The position numbers were made by a program, and so were the translations under genes. The notes under the pieces are model-generated. The model was not told the DNA's origin and searched no databases. It was given only the letters and a program-made list of their open reading frames with translations. From Niabella beijingensis (GTDB lineage Bacteria; Bacteroidota; Bacteroidia; Chitinophagales; Chitinophagaceae): a stretch of DNA of 64,000 nucleotides. The DNA lies in NCBI RefSeq assembly GCF_020034665.1, contig NZ_JAIQDI010000001.1, positions 3,224,001 to 3,288,000 on the forward strand, given 5' to 3'. This document shows, piece by piece, positions 35,886 to 44,259 of this stretch (within the stretch, counting starts at the first letter, position 1; each line of letters begins with the position of its first letter).

Positions 35886-36144
35886 ATGCGAACTTAAGAT
35901 AGATCATGGTTAAGGAAAGACAAAGGATCACCGCATTGGTGAGGATGATCACCTGGTCGGATTTCAGGACGCCATAAATGACCCAGAGGATCTCATTCAC
36001 TGCCGCGATGACAAACATCATTAAAGAGATATCCTTTACTGATTTCTCCCGTATCGTTTTTATCACCTGGGGCAAAAATGTGAGCGTTGTGATGGCTCCG
36101 GCAATATACCCCAGGATATCGACTCCTGATACATCCAGCGACAT
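35860..36144 (-). CDS. SemiSWEET family sugar transporter
   Basis: A 94-residue membrane protein with three helices: GYIAGAITTLTFLPQVIKTI, ISLMMFVIAAVNEILWVIYG and VIILTNAVILCLSLTMIYLK. The PQ motif in the first helix and the N in the second and third helices are features of SemiSWEET half-transporters, which dimerise to move sugars such as sucrose or glucose. The gene overlaps rlpA by 26 bases and follows the DUF1080 gene by 15 bases, making a three-gene minus-strand unit. Confidence 0.88.
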   Translation of the reverse strand: MSLDVSGVDILGYIAGAITTLTFLPQVIKTIREKSVKDISLMMFVIAAVNEILWVIYGVLKSDQVIILTNAVILCLSLTMIYLKFAYARRQTPS

Positions 36145-36159
36145 GGTGTGCGTTTTATA

Positions 36160-36981
36160 TTATTTTTTGAAAGACCTGTTTTTTGCGGTCAGCGGCTTCT
36201 TTTCGTAATAGGGACTCAGATCGATGATCTCCACCTTTCTGAACTCAACAGGATGCCCTTCGCTTTGAAGCGAGATATAACCCGACTTCAGCAACTGACC
36301 ATCCTTTTTTACAGCAGGGTCAAAATGGGTAACGCTGCCGCCGCCTACCTGGGGTTTCTGGTACACCAGCACGGTATCCCCGTTGGCAATATGTTTAACC
36401 ACTGAATCCCCGAGCACCAGTATCTCGGCGCGTACCCACTCTTCGTTCCGGAATGTTTTTGAGGTGGAGTTGATACAATGTTGTGTTACCAGTTTGCCAT
36501 CCATTTCCACATTGGTTCCGGGGGTGCAAAGGTTGCAGGTGGTCCGTTCTCCCGTAGAATCCCCGCCCAGCAACTGCACTTCGATAGAAATGGGGAAGTC
36601 CTGATCCTTGCCCATAGTAGCCGGGGGCTGACAATGGATCATTACCCCGCTGTTTTTATAGGCCCAGCCGGGTGCGCCGGTATTTTGTTTGCCTACAAAA
36701 CGGTATTCCACCGCCAGCAGGTAGTAAGAATAAGGAGATTTATAAAAAAGATGGCCAAAGCGGTCATCAAAGGTTTTGTAATGATCGTAGTTAACGGTTA
36801 TTTTTTTATCCACCACGCGAAAAGTATTTCCGAAATTATCGCCATAGGCATAACCAGTGATCTTTGGAGTCCAGCCGGAAAGGTCCTTTCCGTTGAAAAG
36901 CTGTACCCAGTTCCGGGGAATAGGATCCTGGGCGGATGCAGTCATCGCTGCTGAGAATAAAAGAAGAAAAAGAAACCGCAT
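36160..36981 (-). CDS. DUF1080 family protein (3-keto-disaccharide hydrolase-like), secreted
   Basis: The 273-residue product has a signal peptide (residues 1-18, AMTASAQ) and a DUF1080 concanavalin-like fold: WVQLFNGKDLSGWTPK at the start, YLLAVEYRFVGKQN, NSGVMIHCQ, PISIEVQLLGGD and GYISLQSEGHPVEFRKVEII at the end. Several DUF1080 members hydrolyse 3-keto-glycosides. The neighbouring SemiSWEET transporter fits a sugar-uptake context. It is divergent from the PAP2 gene. Confidence 0.83.
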   Translation of the reverse strand: MRFLFLLLFSAAMTASAQDPIPRNWVQLFNGKDLSGWTPKITGYAYGDNFGNTFRVVDKKITVNYDHYKTFDDRFGHLFYKSPYSYYLLAVEYRFVGKQNTGAPGWAYKNSGVMIHCQPPATMGKDQDFPISIEVQLLGGDSTGERTTCNLCTPGTNVEMDGKLVTQHCINSTSKTFRNEEWVRAEILVLGDSVVKHIANGDTVLVYQKPQVGGGSVTHFDPAVKKDGQLLKSGYISLQSEGHPVEFRKVEIIDLSPYYEKKPLTAKNRSFKK

Positions 36982-37129
36982 ATAAACAAATAATTAACTG
37001 AATGAAAAAATTGTTCCAGCCTTTAAAGGTACTGTTTTAAGCGGCTTTCACAAAACCTGCCTGCCGGATAAACTGCTTTACCAATTTATTAATTTTTGAA
37101 GACTTAATACTGGGACAATACTGGCTGGA

Positions 37130-37137
37130 TAGATTTG
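37130..37137 (+). promoter_or_regulatory. TAnnTTTG promoter element
   Basis: TAGATTTG lies 16 bases before the PAP2 start codon at 37154. Confidence 0.55.
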
Positions 37138-37153
37138 GGTCAAATATCCTGAA

Positions 37154-37804
37154 ATGCAAACCCTGCGAAACTTAACAGACAACAACCGGACGCTGGCGGT
37201 GTTCCTTGTTACCTTTTTGATACTGGTGGCAGCACCCAGCCTGCTCATAACGAAAGTGCAAAGCTTTTTCTGGCTGAACTTTTTTCATTCTAAGGCACTG
37301 GACAATTTTTTTACCGCCTATACATTTGTGGGTGATGGATTGTTCTCTTTGTTACTGGTGGCCTTCTTTTATTTCAGAAACCGGGTGCTGGCCTTCCGGA
37401 TATTGCTGGCCTTTCTTATTTCCGGCGTAGCCGCACAGGTATTGAAAAAGATCCTTCATGCGCCACGGCCAATGGCTGCACTGGGGTCACAGGCCTATCC
37501 GTATTTTATAGACGGGGTCACGCATTCGGGGTACAGCAGCTTTCCTTCCGGACATACGACCTCGGCCTTCGCGCTGGCTCTGGTGTGCTGTTTGCATACC
37601 CGGAATTTCGGGGTACAGCTCCTGTTATTGTTCCTGGCCTGCCTGGTAGGATATTCGCGTATTTACCTGGGGCAGCATTTCCTGCCGGATGTGTTTGCAG
37701 GAATGCTGCTCGGCTGTGTTACAGCGATCATTGTTTACCTGTTTGTGCAATACCCTGCATGGCTGAGGAAGGAGCGCCGTATCGAGGGTAATGTTCCTGC
37801 CTGA
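37154..37804 (+). CDS. PAP2-family membrane phosphatase
   Basis: A 216-residue protein with about five or six membrane helices and all three PAP2 motifs: KKILHAPRP, YSSFPSGHTTS and SRIYLGQHFLPD. These form the vanadium-haloperoxidase-like active site that removes phosphate from lipid phosphates, for example undecaprenyl diphosphate or phosphatidylglycerol phosphate. The active site should face the periplasm. It is followed after 11 bases by a GT39 glycosyltransferase, which uses polyprenyl-phosphate sugars, so recycling of the released carrier is a plausible link. Confidence 0.88.
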   Translation: MQTLRNLTDNNRTLAVFLVTFLILVAAPSLLITKVQSFFWLNFFHSKALDNFFTAYTFVGDGLFSLLLVAFFYFRNRVLAFRILLAFLISGVAAQVLKKILHAPRPMAALGSQAYPYFIDGVTHSGYSSFPSGHTTSAFALALVCCLHTRNFGVQLLLLFLACLVGYSRIYLGQHFLPDVFAGMLLGCVTAIIVYLFVQYPAWLRKERRIEGNVPA

Positions 37805-37815
37805 AAAATAAGCGC

Positions 37816-39363
37816 ATGACCGGCTATCAGAAACGGATGTATTTTCTTATTGCGGGAGTAGCGCTGTGCAAACTGATACTGGCTGCGGTATTGCAATTGG
37901 GCAATGATGAAGTATACTATCTTACGTATGCACAGCAACTTCAATGGAACTATTTTGATCATCCCCCGGCTGTGGCAGTTGTCATTGATCTGTTTTCTTT
38001 AAACCTTCTGTTAAAGCACGAATTGTTCCTGCGCCTTGGTTTTATACTGATCGGGTGTGTGAACACCTGGCTGGTATACCGCATTGGCAAAAAGCTCTAT
38101 AACGACCATGCCGGATGGCTGGCCGCATTGTTTTTCTCCGCGTCCCTGTACGGAACCATCATTGCCGGGTTTATGATCATGCCGGATGGCCCGCTGCTGC
38201 TGTTTTGGCTGCTGGGCGTATCACTGGCTGTTGATATCAGCCGGAGCACGGCTTCCAGTGTGCCATACCGGTTGTTGCTGTGGTTTGGATTTGTAAACGG
38301 ACTGGCTGTCATGAGCAAGATAAGCGCTGTATCGCTGTGGATCGGTTTTATACTATTCCTGTTGTGTTATAAAAGAAGCCTGTTCCGGCATCCGGGATTG
38401 TATCTGGCATTACTGCTGACCGCCTGCATGGCATCTCCTGCATTTTTGTGGAATAGGCAGCATGACGGCGGGGGAATGTGGTATCATGCCGGTCGTATTG
38501 CACTGCATCATGTTACGTTGAATCCTTCCGGCTTTCTGCGCCAGCTGTTGGGAGAACTGGGCTATAACAACCCGTTATGCTGTGTGCCGGCCCTTTGGGG
38601 CCTGTACTATTGCAGCCGCAATAAAATAATGCAGGGGGAAGTGCACCGGTTACTCTTATGGCTGCTGCTGCCACTGCTGGCGATCGTCTGGTTTTTTTCT
38701 TTTTTCCGGCCGGTACTGCCGCACTGGACGGGGCCATCCTATACACTGCTTCTGTTTTACGGGGCTGTAGCTTTCGCACACCGGTACCGGGAAAAGCAGC
38801 CGGCGCCCAATATTTTAAAGTGGGCGAACGTTCTGGTGGCAGCCGCCATCTTTTTTATCGCAGCCGCTTCCTTTTTTTTACCGTTTGTGTTTAACAGGGA
38901 TAATAAGCAGAACACCGGTAAAGGCGACCTGATGCTGGATTTTACCGGATGGAAGCGCTTTTCCGGCAACTTCAGCATATTGTATGAAAACGACCAGGCC
39001 GCGGGTACCATGCAACCGGGGGCTGTCCTGCTTGCTGATTACTGGTTCCCTGCGGCTCACCTCAACTGGTATGTTGCAAGGGAAAATGGTTATCCGTTCA
39101 AAGCCGTCGGTCGGCTGAATGATATTCACCAGTTTGCCTGGTTGAACCGGCAGCAGCCGGTATTGAAAACGGGAATTGATGCCTATTACATTACTGTATC
39201 CAACTATTACCGGGCGCCCGGCCCGGAACTGTTACGCTGTTTTTCTGTGGGAAACACGGTTGCCCTGCCACAGCTCCGTATGGGAAAAAGCGTGCGCTAT
39301 TTCTTTATAACACGGCTGCACCATTATAAAGGGGGGATAAAAAAAACCGGCGTCACCGATTGA
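37816..39363 (+). CDS. GT39-like polyprenyl-phosphate-dependent glycosyltransferase
   Basis: The 515-residue product has ten or more membrane helices. Near the N-terminus it shows GNDEVYYLTYAQQLQWNYFDHPP, split here as GNDEVYYLTYAQ and NYFDHPP; the acidic pair and the HPP motif are hallmarks of the ArnT/PMT_2 GT-C fold. Such enzymes transfer a sugar from a polyprenyl-phosphate donor to lipid A, protein or other envelope acceptors on the periplasmic side. It lies 11 bases after the PAP2 gene. The acceptor and sugar are unknown. Confidence 0.82.
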   Translation: MTGYQKRMYFLIAGVALCKLILAAVLQLGNDEVYYLTYAQQLQWNYFDHPPAVAVVIDLFSLNLLLKHELFLRLGFILIGCVNTWLVYRIGKKLYNDHAGWLAALFFSASLYGTIIAGFMIMPDGPLLLFWLLGVSLAVDISRSTASSVPYRLLLWFGFVNGLAVMSKISAVSLWIGFILFLLCYKRSLFRHPGLYLALLLTACMASPAFLWNRQHDGGGMWYHAGRIALHHVTLNPSGFLRQLLGELGYNNPLCCVPALWGLYYCSRNKIMQGEVHRLLLWLLLPLLAIVWFFSFFRPVLPHWTGPSYTLLLFYGAVAFAHRYREKQPAPNILKWANVLVAAAIFFIAAASFFLPFVFNRDNKQNTGKGDLMLDFTGWKRFSGNFSILYENDQAAGTMQPGAVLLADYWFPAAHLNWYVARENGYPFKAVGRLNDIHQFAWLNRQQPVLKTGIDAYYITVSNYYRAPGPELLRCFSVGNTVALPQLRMGKSVRYFFITRLHHYKGGIKKTGVTD

Positions 39364-39367
39364 AGGC

Positions 39368-40117
39368 TTACCGTTTTTCAAACAGCCAGGGTATCCGCCA
39401 TCTTCTTTTGATTTTATAGTTGGTGGTGATATAATGGCTGATATGCTGCATGGCTTCATCCATATCATCTGTAAGCAGTACCAGGTCGAGATCCTCTTTG
39501 GAAATAGTGCCTTTTGCCGCCATGCTTTCAATAGCGGTCATCAGCTCCTTATAAAATTCTGTTCCGAAAAGAACGATCGGGAACTGGGTGATGGTCTTTG
39601 TCTGCATCAATGTAACCGTTTCAAAAAACTCGTCCATGGTACCGAAACCACCGGGCATGATGATAAAGGCATAACTGTACTTAACCAGCAGCACCTTGCG
39701 CACAAAGAAATGATCCAGCGTTACAGCCGCGGTCAGGTATTTGTTATAGTGCTGTTCAAAGGGCAGCTTGATATTGCAACCAACGGATTCCCCCCCGGCT
39801 TCAAAAGCGCCGCGGTTGGCAGCCTCCATAATACCCGGTCCGCCGCCGGTCATGGTCGTAAACCCGAGTGAAGCGATTCGCCGTCCAAACTCTTCTGCCT
39901 GCTTATAAAAAATATGATCCTCTTTAAACCGGGCCGATCCGAAAACCGTAACGCAGGGGCCTACAAAATGCAGGGTCCTGAAGCCCTTTAAGAACTGCCA
40001 CAGCACATGAAAAGCAAATCCCAGCTCGTAGGTCCTGCTCTTGGGGCCGTCCAAATAGATGTGCTCTTTGGCGGGGATAATGCGCTCGCTGTTCTTCATC
40101 TTTTCTTTTGTATCCAT
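39368..40117 (-). CDS. LOG/TIGR00730-family Rossmann-fold protein
   Basis: The ATG at 40117 (MDTKEKMKNSER) fits the family; the in-frame start at 40204 lies beyond the promoter of the divergent gene. The 249-residue product contains GGGPGIMEAANRGA and PGGFGTMDEFFETVTLMQT, the two signatures of LOG-like phosphoribohydrolases, which release cytokinin-type bases or cleave nucleoside monophosphates. The older label lysine decarboxylase is misleading for this family. Its end lies 4 bases from the convergent GT39 gene. Confidence 0.88.
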   Translation of the reverse strand: MDTKEKMKNSERIIPAKEHIYLDGPKSRTYELGFAFHVLWQFLKGFRTLHFVGPCVTVFGSARFKEDHIFYKQAEEFGRRIASLGFTTMTGGGPGIMEAANRGAFEAGGESVGCNIKLPFEQHYNKYLTAAVTLDHFFVRKVLLVKYSYAFIIMPGGFGTMDEFFETVTLMQTKTITQFPIVLFGTEFYKELMTAIESMAAKGTISKEDLDLVLLTDDMDEAMQHISHYITTNYKIKRRWRIPWLFEKR

Positions 40118-40182
40118 ATGCTCTTTTATCTGGGGATACGAATATAGCCTATATAACTTTTTAATAACGGGCGAAATCCTTT

Positions 40183-40190
40183 TATTTTTG
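40183..40190 (+). promoter_or_regulatory. TAnnTTTG promoter element
   Basis: TATTTTTG lies 23 bases before the exonuclease III start at 40214. Confidence 0.5.
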
Positions 40191-40213
40191 CTGTGTTTTA
40201 TCAATTATATTCT

Positions 40214-40984
40214 ATGCGAATTATCAGTTACAATGTAAACGGGATCCGTGCAGCGATCAAGAAAGGGTTTATCGAATGGCTGAAAACGGATCCGGCCGAT
40301 GTGATTTGTGTACAGGAAACAAAAGCATCAAAAACGGATGTGGATACCACATTACTCCACGATCTGGGCTATGAGGACCACTGGTTCTCGGCACAAAAAA
40401 AGGGCTACAGCGGTGTGGCCGTATTTACCAGAATCAAACCGGACAATATCGTTTACGGAACCGGCCATCATACCAGCGACGACGAAGGGCGTGTGTTGCA
40501 GCTGGATTTTGGTGACCTGAGGGTAGTGAATGCCTACTTTCCCAGCGGCACCAGCGGCGATGTGCGGCAGGCCTTTAAATACATGTGGCTGGATGAATTT
40601 TATACCTATCTCGGCGAACTGAAGAACACCCGGCAGCGGCTGGTGCTTTGCGGGGATTATAACATTGCACATGAAGCCATCGATATCCATGACCCCAAGG
40701 GGAATAAGAACTCTTCAGGATTCCTGCCGGAAGAGCGGGAATGGATGACAAAGTTTTTAAAGAATGGGTTCAATGACAGTTTCCGGATGATCCATCCCGA
40801 TGAACCCCACCGGTATAGCTGGTGGAGCCAGCGCTTTCCCTCGGTACGCCTCAACAATAAAGGCTGGCGCATCGACTACATCACTGTTACAGACGCCCTG
40901 AAGAAAAGTGTGGAGGACGCGGAAATTTATCCGGATGTAAAGCACAGTGATCACTGCCCTGTTTACCTCAAACTGCAGCTCTGA
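40214..40984 (+). CDS. xth: Exodeoxyribonuclease III / AP endonuclease
   Basis: The ATG at 40214 (MRIISYNVNGIRAA) is the family start. The 256-residue product shows the exonuclease-endonuclease-phosphatase fold with all key motifs: NVNGIRAAIKKG, CVQETKAS, NAYFPSG, LCGDYNIAH, WRIDYITV and the terminal SDHCPVYL. It cleaves DNA 5' of abasic sites and trims 3' ends in base-excision repair. The stop codon overlaps the next start codon by one base (TGATG), so the DUF4286 gene is translated with it. Confidence 0.94.
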   Translation: MRIISYNVNGIRAAIKKGFIEWLKTDPADVICVQETKASKTDVDTTLLHDLGYEDHWFSAQKKGYSGVAVFTRIKPDNIVYGTGHHTSDDEGRVLQLDFGDLRVVNAYFPSGTSGDVRQAFKYMWLDEFYTYLGELKNTRQRLVLCGDYNIAHEAIDIHDPKGNKNSSGFLPEEREWMTKFLKNGFNDSFRMIHPDEPHRYSWWSQRFPSVRLNNKGWRIDYITVTDALKKSVEDAEIYPDVKHSDHCPVYLKLQL

Positions 40985-41298
40985 TGAAGCCATCGGTTAT
41001 ATGGAATATCACCACAAAAGTGCCTTCCGGAACCAGCGAAAGCTGGCTTTCCTGGCTCCGGGAAGTGTATATCCCTGCGTTCCTGGAAACGGGATGTTTC
41101 TATGATGCTGTTGTTTTAAAACTGATGAACCAGGAGGAGGATGGCGATGTTACCTACGCCGTTCAGTTCCACGCCCGTTCTGAAGCCGGTTTTGAGCAGT
41201 TTGTACGGGAGCACCATGCTGCGCTGAGCAAGCTGATGAAGAACACCTGGGGCGGGGAATGCTACAGTTTTGAGTCGGCACTTCAGGTTGTGAATTGA
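40984..41298 (+). CDS. DUF4286 family protein
   Basis: A 104-residue cytosolic protein that begins VIWNITTKVPSGTSESWLSW and continues IPAFLETGCFYDAVVLKL, TYAVQFHARS and FEQFVREHHAAL, a ferredoxin-like pattern typical of DUF4286. The function of the family is unknown. It overlaps the exonuclease III gene by one base, which suggests a linked role or at least shared expression. Confidence 0.8.
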   Translation: MKPSVIWNITTKVPSGTSESWLSWLREVYIPAFLETGCFYDAVVLKLMNQEEDGDVTYAVQFHARSEAGFEQFVREHHAALSKLMKNTWGGECYSFESALQVVN

Positions 41299-41395
41299 AT
41301 GTGAATAACATTTTTAAGGGGTACAGAATGTTTGAAAATAATTGTATATTCCCTGAAACCCTTATTTGGCGGGGATTACAGGCGATTGTGGTCCG

Positions 41396-41418
41396 AAACC
41401 CTTTACAGCAAAGGGTTT
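41396..41418. terminator. Strong hairpin between DUF4286 and HU genes
   Basis: AAACCCTTT and AAAGGGTTT form a perfect 9-bp stem with an ACAGC loop, ending TTTTG on the plus strand. It may terminate the exonuclease III operon about 100 bases after the last gene, or act as a regulatory hairpin ahead of HU. Confidence 0.45.
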
Positions 41419-41554
41419 TGAAGAATTTGTATCTGAAAACCCGGTTATACTGTTTTTGATTTTTTTGCTGGAAGTCTTGTCAGGAGCGGGTTTTCCGGGA
41501 ATTAAATAAATCAAAAAGTTCCAAAGTTTTTTGTTACTGTGATCAAAAACCCTC

Positions 41555-41562
41555 TAAATTTG
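41555..41562 (+). promoter_or_regulatory. TAnnTTTG promoter of HU gene with -33 TTG
   Basis: TAAATTTG is preceded by TTG at 41531-41533 with 21 bases between them, close to the full Bacteroidota -33/-7 arrangement, and lies 35 bases before the HU start. Confidence 0.65.
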
Positions 41563-41597
41563 TTTTGTTATAAAAAACACTCATTAAATAGTTAATT

Positions 41598-41867
41598 ATG
41601 AACAAAGCAGAATTGATCGACAAGATATCCGGTGATTCCGGTATCACAAAAACACAGGCAAATGCAGCTTTAGATTCTTTTGTAGATGCTGTTACCAGAA
41701 CATTGAAGAAAGGTGATAAAGTTACACTGGTGGGTTTTGGTACTTTTTCTGTAACCAAAAGAGCAGCACGTAACGGCCGCAACCCGCAAACCGGTGCTGT
41801 AATCAAAATCAAAGCTAAAAAAGTTGCCCGCTTCAAAGCTGGTAAAGAGCTTGCTTCTAAGATCTGA
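41598..41867 (+). CDS. hup: HU family DNA-binding protein
   Basis: An 89-residue protein of the normal HU length: MNKAELIDKISGDSGITKTQ, VTLVGFGTFSVTKRAAR, the DNA-binding arm GRNPQTGAVIKI and the end KVARFKAGKELASK. HU is a nucleoid protein that bends and compacts DNA as a dimer. A proper promoter and a strong terminator frame the gene, so it is transcribed alone. Confidence 0.96.
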   Translation: MNKAELIDKISGDSGITKTQANAALDSFVDAVTRTLKKGDKVTLVGFGTFSVTKRAARNGRNPQTGAVIKIKAKKVARFKAGKELASKI

Positions 41868-41887
41868 TAGCTTATTCTGAACAACAA

Positions 41888-41919
41888 ATGCTCCGTAATT
41901 CCGGTTACGGGGCATTTTT
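41888..41919 (+). terminator. Rho-independent terminator of HU gene
   Basis: ATGCTCCGTAA pairs with TTACGGGGCAT (one G-T pair) and is followed by TTTTT. Confidence 0.9.
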
Positions 41920-41987
41920 ATTGCCTGGGAGCAGTTCCCCGGCAGAATTTCATAGGGGGATTTACCCGCTGAAACAGCAATAACCCG

Positions 41988-41995
41988 TACATTTG
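41988..41995 (+). promoter_or_regulatory. TAnnTTTG promoter element
   Basis: TACATTTG lies 14 bases before the THX start codon at 42010. Confidence 0.6.
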
Positions 41996-42009
41996 CAAAA
42001 ATTAAAACC

Positions 42010-42126
42010 ATGGGAAGAGGAGATAAAAAAACAGCAAAAGGAAAACGCTTTAAGGGATCGTTCGGTAAAAGCCGTCCTGCAAACCCCAAAAAAGCAGCTC
42101 CTGCCAAAAAGAAAGCAGAAGCTTAA
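42010..42126 (+). CDS. 30S ribosomal protein THX
   Basis: A tiny 38-residue basic protein that starts MGRGDKKTAKGKRFKGSFGK and ends in a Lys/Ala-rich tail. The MGRGDKKTxxGKRFxGSxGK opening is the signature of THX, a small subunit peptide that sits at the top of the 30S head and was first seen in Thermus; many Bacteroidota carry it. The gene has its own TAnnTTTG promoter and a symmetrical hairpin after it. Confidence 0.93.
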   Translation: MGRGDKKTAKGKRFKGSFGKSRPANPKKAAPAKKKAEA

Positions 42127-42140
42127 TCAGGCGGATGGTT

Positions 42141-42172
42141 CGTAGTTCATAGCACAGATTCTATGAACTATG
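42141..42172. terminator. Bidirectional hairpin between convergent genes
   Basis: CGTAGTTCATAG (42141-42152) pairs with CTATGAACTATG (42161-42172) across an 8-base loop, with one G-T pair. It lies between the THX gene and the oppositely oriented PepSY gene and could stop transcription from both sides, although T runs are short. Confidence 0.5.
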
Positions 42173-42222
42173 AGCTGATGCCGGCACTCCGCAGCTGCGG
42201 ATTTCCCTCCTTTGGTAAAACA

Positions 42223-43464
42223 TCATACCAGCCGTACCGGCTTTTTCTTTTTCCGCTGCCTGCCGTACCATACCAGAAAGCCTGTTACTGGCAACGAAGC
42301 ACAGATAAGACTTGTAATAAAAGCGATGATCTTTGTGGGTAAGCCCAGGATCGCACCCACATGAATGTCGTAATTGGCGCCCACCACCTTTTCCCCCATG
42401 TTCTTTTCCCGGTGATTGTAGTTTTTTAAAAGCGCACCGGAGTTCTCATCAAAAATGAGCTGGTGCATGATGTGGTAGGAATAGCCCAGTTGTTTCACAT
42501 ATACTGAAAAATTCGGGTGCTCATGGTTGTCCAGGTGCTCATTTCCCAGATCCACGGAATAGCTGAATGCCCCGGGATAGAGGGCTTCCACCTGCCTGCA
42601 GATCTTATCAATGGTATGTTCATTGCGCATACTGTCCGGGGCTTTTGTGGTAATATGTGAGAAGTCCGGCAAAGCGGTCTTACCCCCGGAGAAGCTGAAG
42701 TAAAGCGCCTGCTGTACAAACGTAAAGGCATAGAAGAGGCCGGTAATGGTAACGATCAGTGCGATGAAAGACGCATAGAACCCCAGGATACTGTGCAGGT
42801 CATAATTCCGTCTGCGCCAGGCCCGCACATTTTTCCACTGGAACCAGAAGCGCTGTTTCCGTGCTTTTTTATTTTTAGGCCACCACAGGATGATGCCGGT
42901 TATGATCATGATAAGAAAGATAAGCACCGGAATGCCCACCACATAAGTACCCCAGCCGCTGTTCAGCAGAAAGCTCCAGTGGATGATCTTAACAATACTG
43001 AAAAAACTGTTCTTTTCGTCAAATACGGCAAGCACTTTTCCGGTAAAGGGGTTTACATACGCCGATTTGTAAATGATATACTCTCCGAAATAATTCCAGG
43101 CTCCGGGATTGGTTTCGTAATAATAAAACTGATAGGAGCGCTTTTTATCGATGGGGATATCCACCCAGTGGATATTGTATTTTTCACGGCATTGCTCCTG
43201 CACTTTTGCTTCCAGCGTTTTTAACGGAAGCAGGTTTTTGGTTTCGATAGATGGTTCGTTGTGGAAGATCGCATTCTTACGCAGCTGGTTCTCGATCTCA
43301 TCTTTAAACACATATAAACATCCGGTGACGGAAATGATGAAAACAAGGATGCCAATGGTCATCCCCAGCCACAAATGCAACCTGGAAGCCCATTTTCTAA
43401 TAAAACCCGGCTTCTTTTTTCCTGCCCGCCCTGTTTTAAATGCAGGAACTGTTCCGCTATCCAT
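42223..43464 (-). CDS. PepSY-associated TM helix protein (possible iron-uptake reductase)
   Basis: The ATG at 43464 (MDSGTVPAFKTGRAGKKK) starts a 413-residue protein with four main membrane helices: LHLWLGMTIGILVFIISVTG, YVVGIPVLIFLIMIITGIIL, ILGFYASFIALIVTITGLFY and TKIIAFITSLICASLPVTGF. The conserved histidines in RLHLWLG, KIIHWSF, NYDLHSILG and NYDIHVGAI fit the PepSY_TM family, linked in Bacteroidota to siderophore-iron release or heme binding. It is downstream of pdxH by 77 bases. No TonB receptor is adjacent, so the iron role is inference from the family. Confidence 0.82.
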   Translation of the reverse strand: MDSGTVPAFKTGRAGKKKPGFIRKWASRLHLWLGMTIGILVFIISVTGCLYVFKDEIENQLRKNAIFHNEPSIETKNLLPLKTLEAKVQEQCREKYNIHWVDIPIDKKRSYQFYYYETNPGAWNYFGEYIIYKSAYVNPFTGKVLAVFDEKNSFFSIVKIIHWSFLLNSGWGTYVVGIPVLIFLIMIITGIILWWPKNKKARKQRFWFQWKNVRAWRRRNYDLHSILGFYASFIALIVTITGLFYAFTFVQQALYFSFSGGKTALPDFSHITTKAPDSMRNEHTIDKICRQVEALYPGAFSYSVDLGNEHLDNHEHPNFSVYVKQLGYSYHIMHQLIFDENSGALLKNYNHREKNMGEKVVGANYDIHVGAILGLPTKIIAFITSLICASLPVTGFLVWYGRQRKKKKPVRLV

Positions 43465-43541
43465 AGCCGAATTTAGCGTAAAAATCGATCCGCTGCTGAG
43501 AGGGGATTTACGAAATCGGGAAAATTTAGGCGTGCCGGCGG

Positions 43542-44189
43542 TCAGGGTGCCAGGCGTTCGATCCGCCATTGTCCGTCCGGCTGCAAGGTATACCGCAGCC
43601 GGTCATGCAGGCGGCTGGGTCTTCCCTGCCAGAATTCAACAGAAAAGGGGGTTACCAGGTAGCCACCCCAGTGATCAGGACGCTGGATCTGCTGCCCGGC
43701 ATTGGCACGGTCGCTGACCTCCTGCGTCCGTTGGTCAAGGAAACTGCGGTCGGGTATCACACTGCTTTGTGGTGAGGCGATGGCGCCGATCTGGCTGGCT
43801 ACAGGACGGGAATAAAAATACTGGTCGCTTTCGTTCTCCGGTACTTTGGACACTGTTCCGGTGATCCTTACCTGCCGTTCCAGCTCTTTCCAGAAAAAGA
43901 CCAGGCAGGCATTCGGGTTCTGTTGTAATTCCTTGCCTTTCCGGCTTTCATAATTGGTGAAGAAAACAAACCCTTTGCCGGAGAATCCTTTTAGCAGCAC
44001 GATCCGGGCATCCGGCAGTCCATCGGCATCAGCGGTTGCCAGGGTCATGGCATTTACTTCTGAAAGCTGGCTTTCCACGGCTTCCTGCCACCAGCTGTTG
44101 AACTGACTGACGGGATCTTCCGCCACATCACTCTCAGACAGGCTCTTCTTTGAATAATTGATCCGTATATCGGCAATTTCCTGTTTCAT
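43542..44189 (-). CDS. pdxH: Pyridoxamine 5'-phosphate oxidase
   Basis: The ATG at 44189 (MKQEIADIRINYSKKSLSES) fits the family. The 215-residue product shows MTLATADADGLPDARIVLLK, FVFFTNYESRKGKEL, QVRITGTVSKV, YFYSRPVASQIGAIASPQSS and the C-terminal VEFWQGRPSRLHDRLRY, the FMN- and PLP-binding segments of PdxH. It oxidises pyridoxine or pyridoxamine phosphate to PLP. It lies 70 bases downstream of pyrH on the same strand. Confidence 0.95.
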   Translation of the reverse strand: MKQEIADIRINYSKKSLSESDVAEDPVSQFNSWWQEAVESQLSEVNAMTLATADADGLPDARIVLLKGFSGKGFVFFTNYESRKGKELQQNPNACLVFFWKELERQVRITGTVSKVPENESDQYFYSRPVASQIGAIASPQSSVIPDRSFLDQRTQEVSDRANAGQQIQRPDHWGGYLVTPFSVEFWQGRPSRLHDRLRYTLQPDGQWRIERLAP

Positions 44190-44259
44190 GCTAAAAATTG
44201 ATGTTCCGTTGACCCGGTGTTGCGCCGGCCGCGTAATCCGCAACCGGATATTTCCGGAG

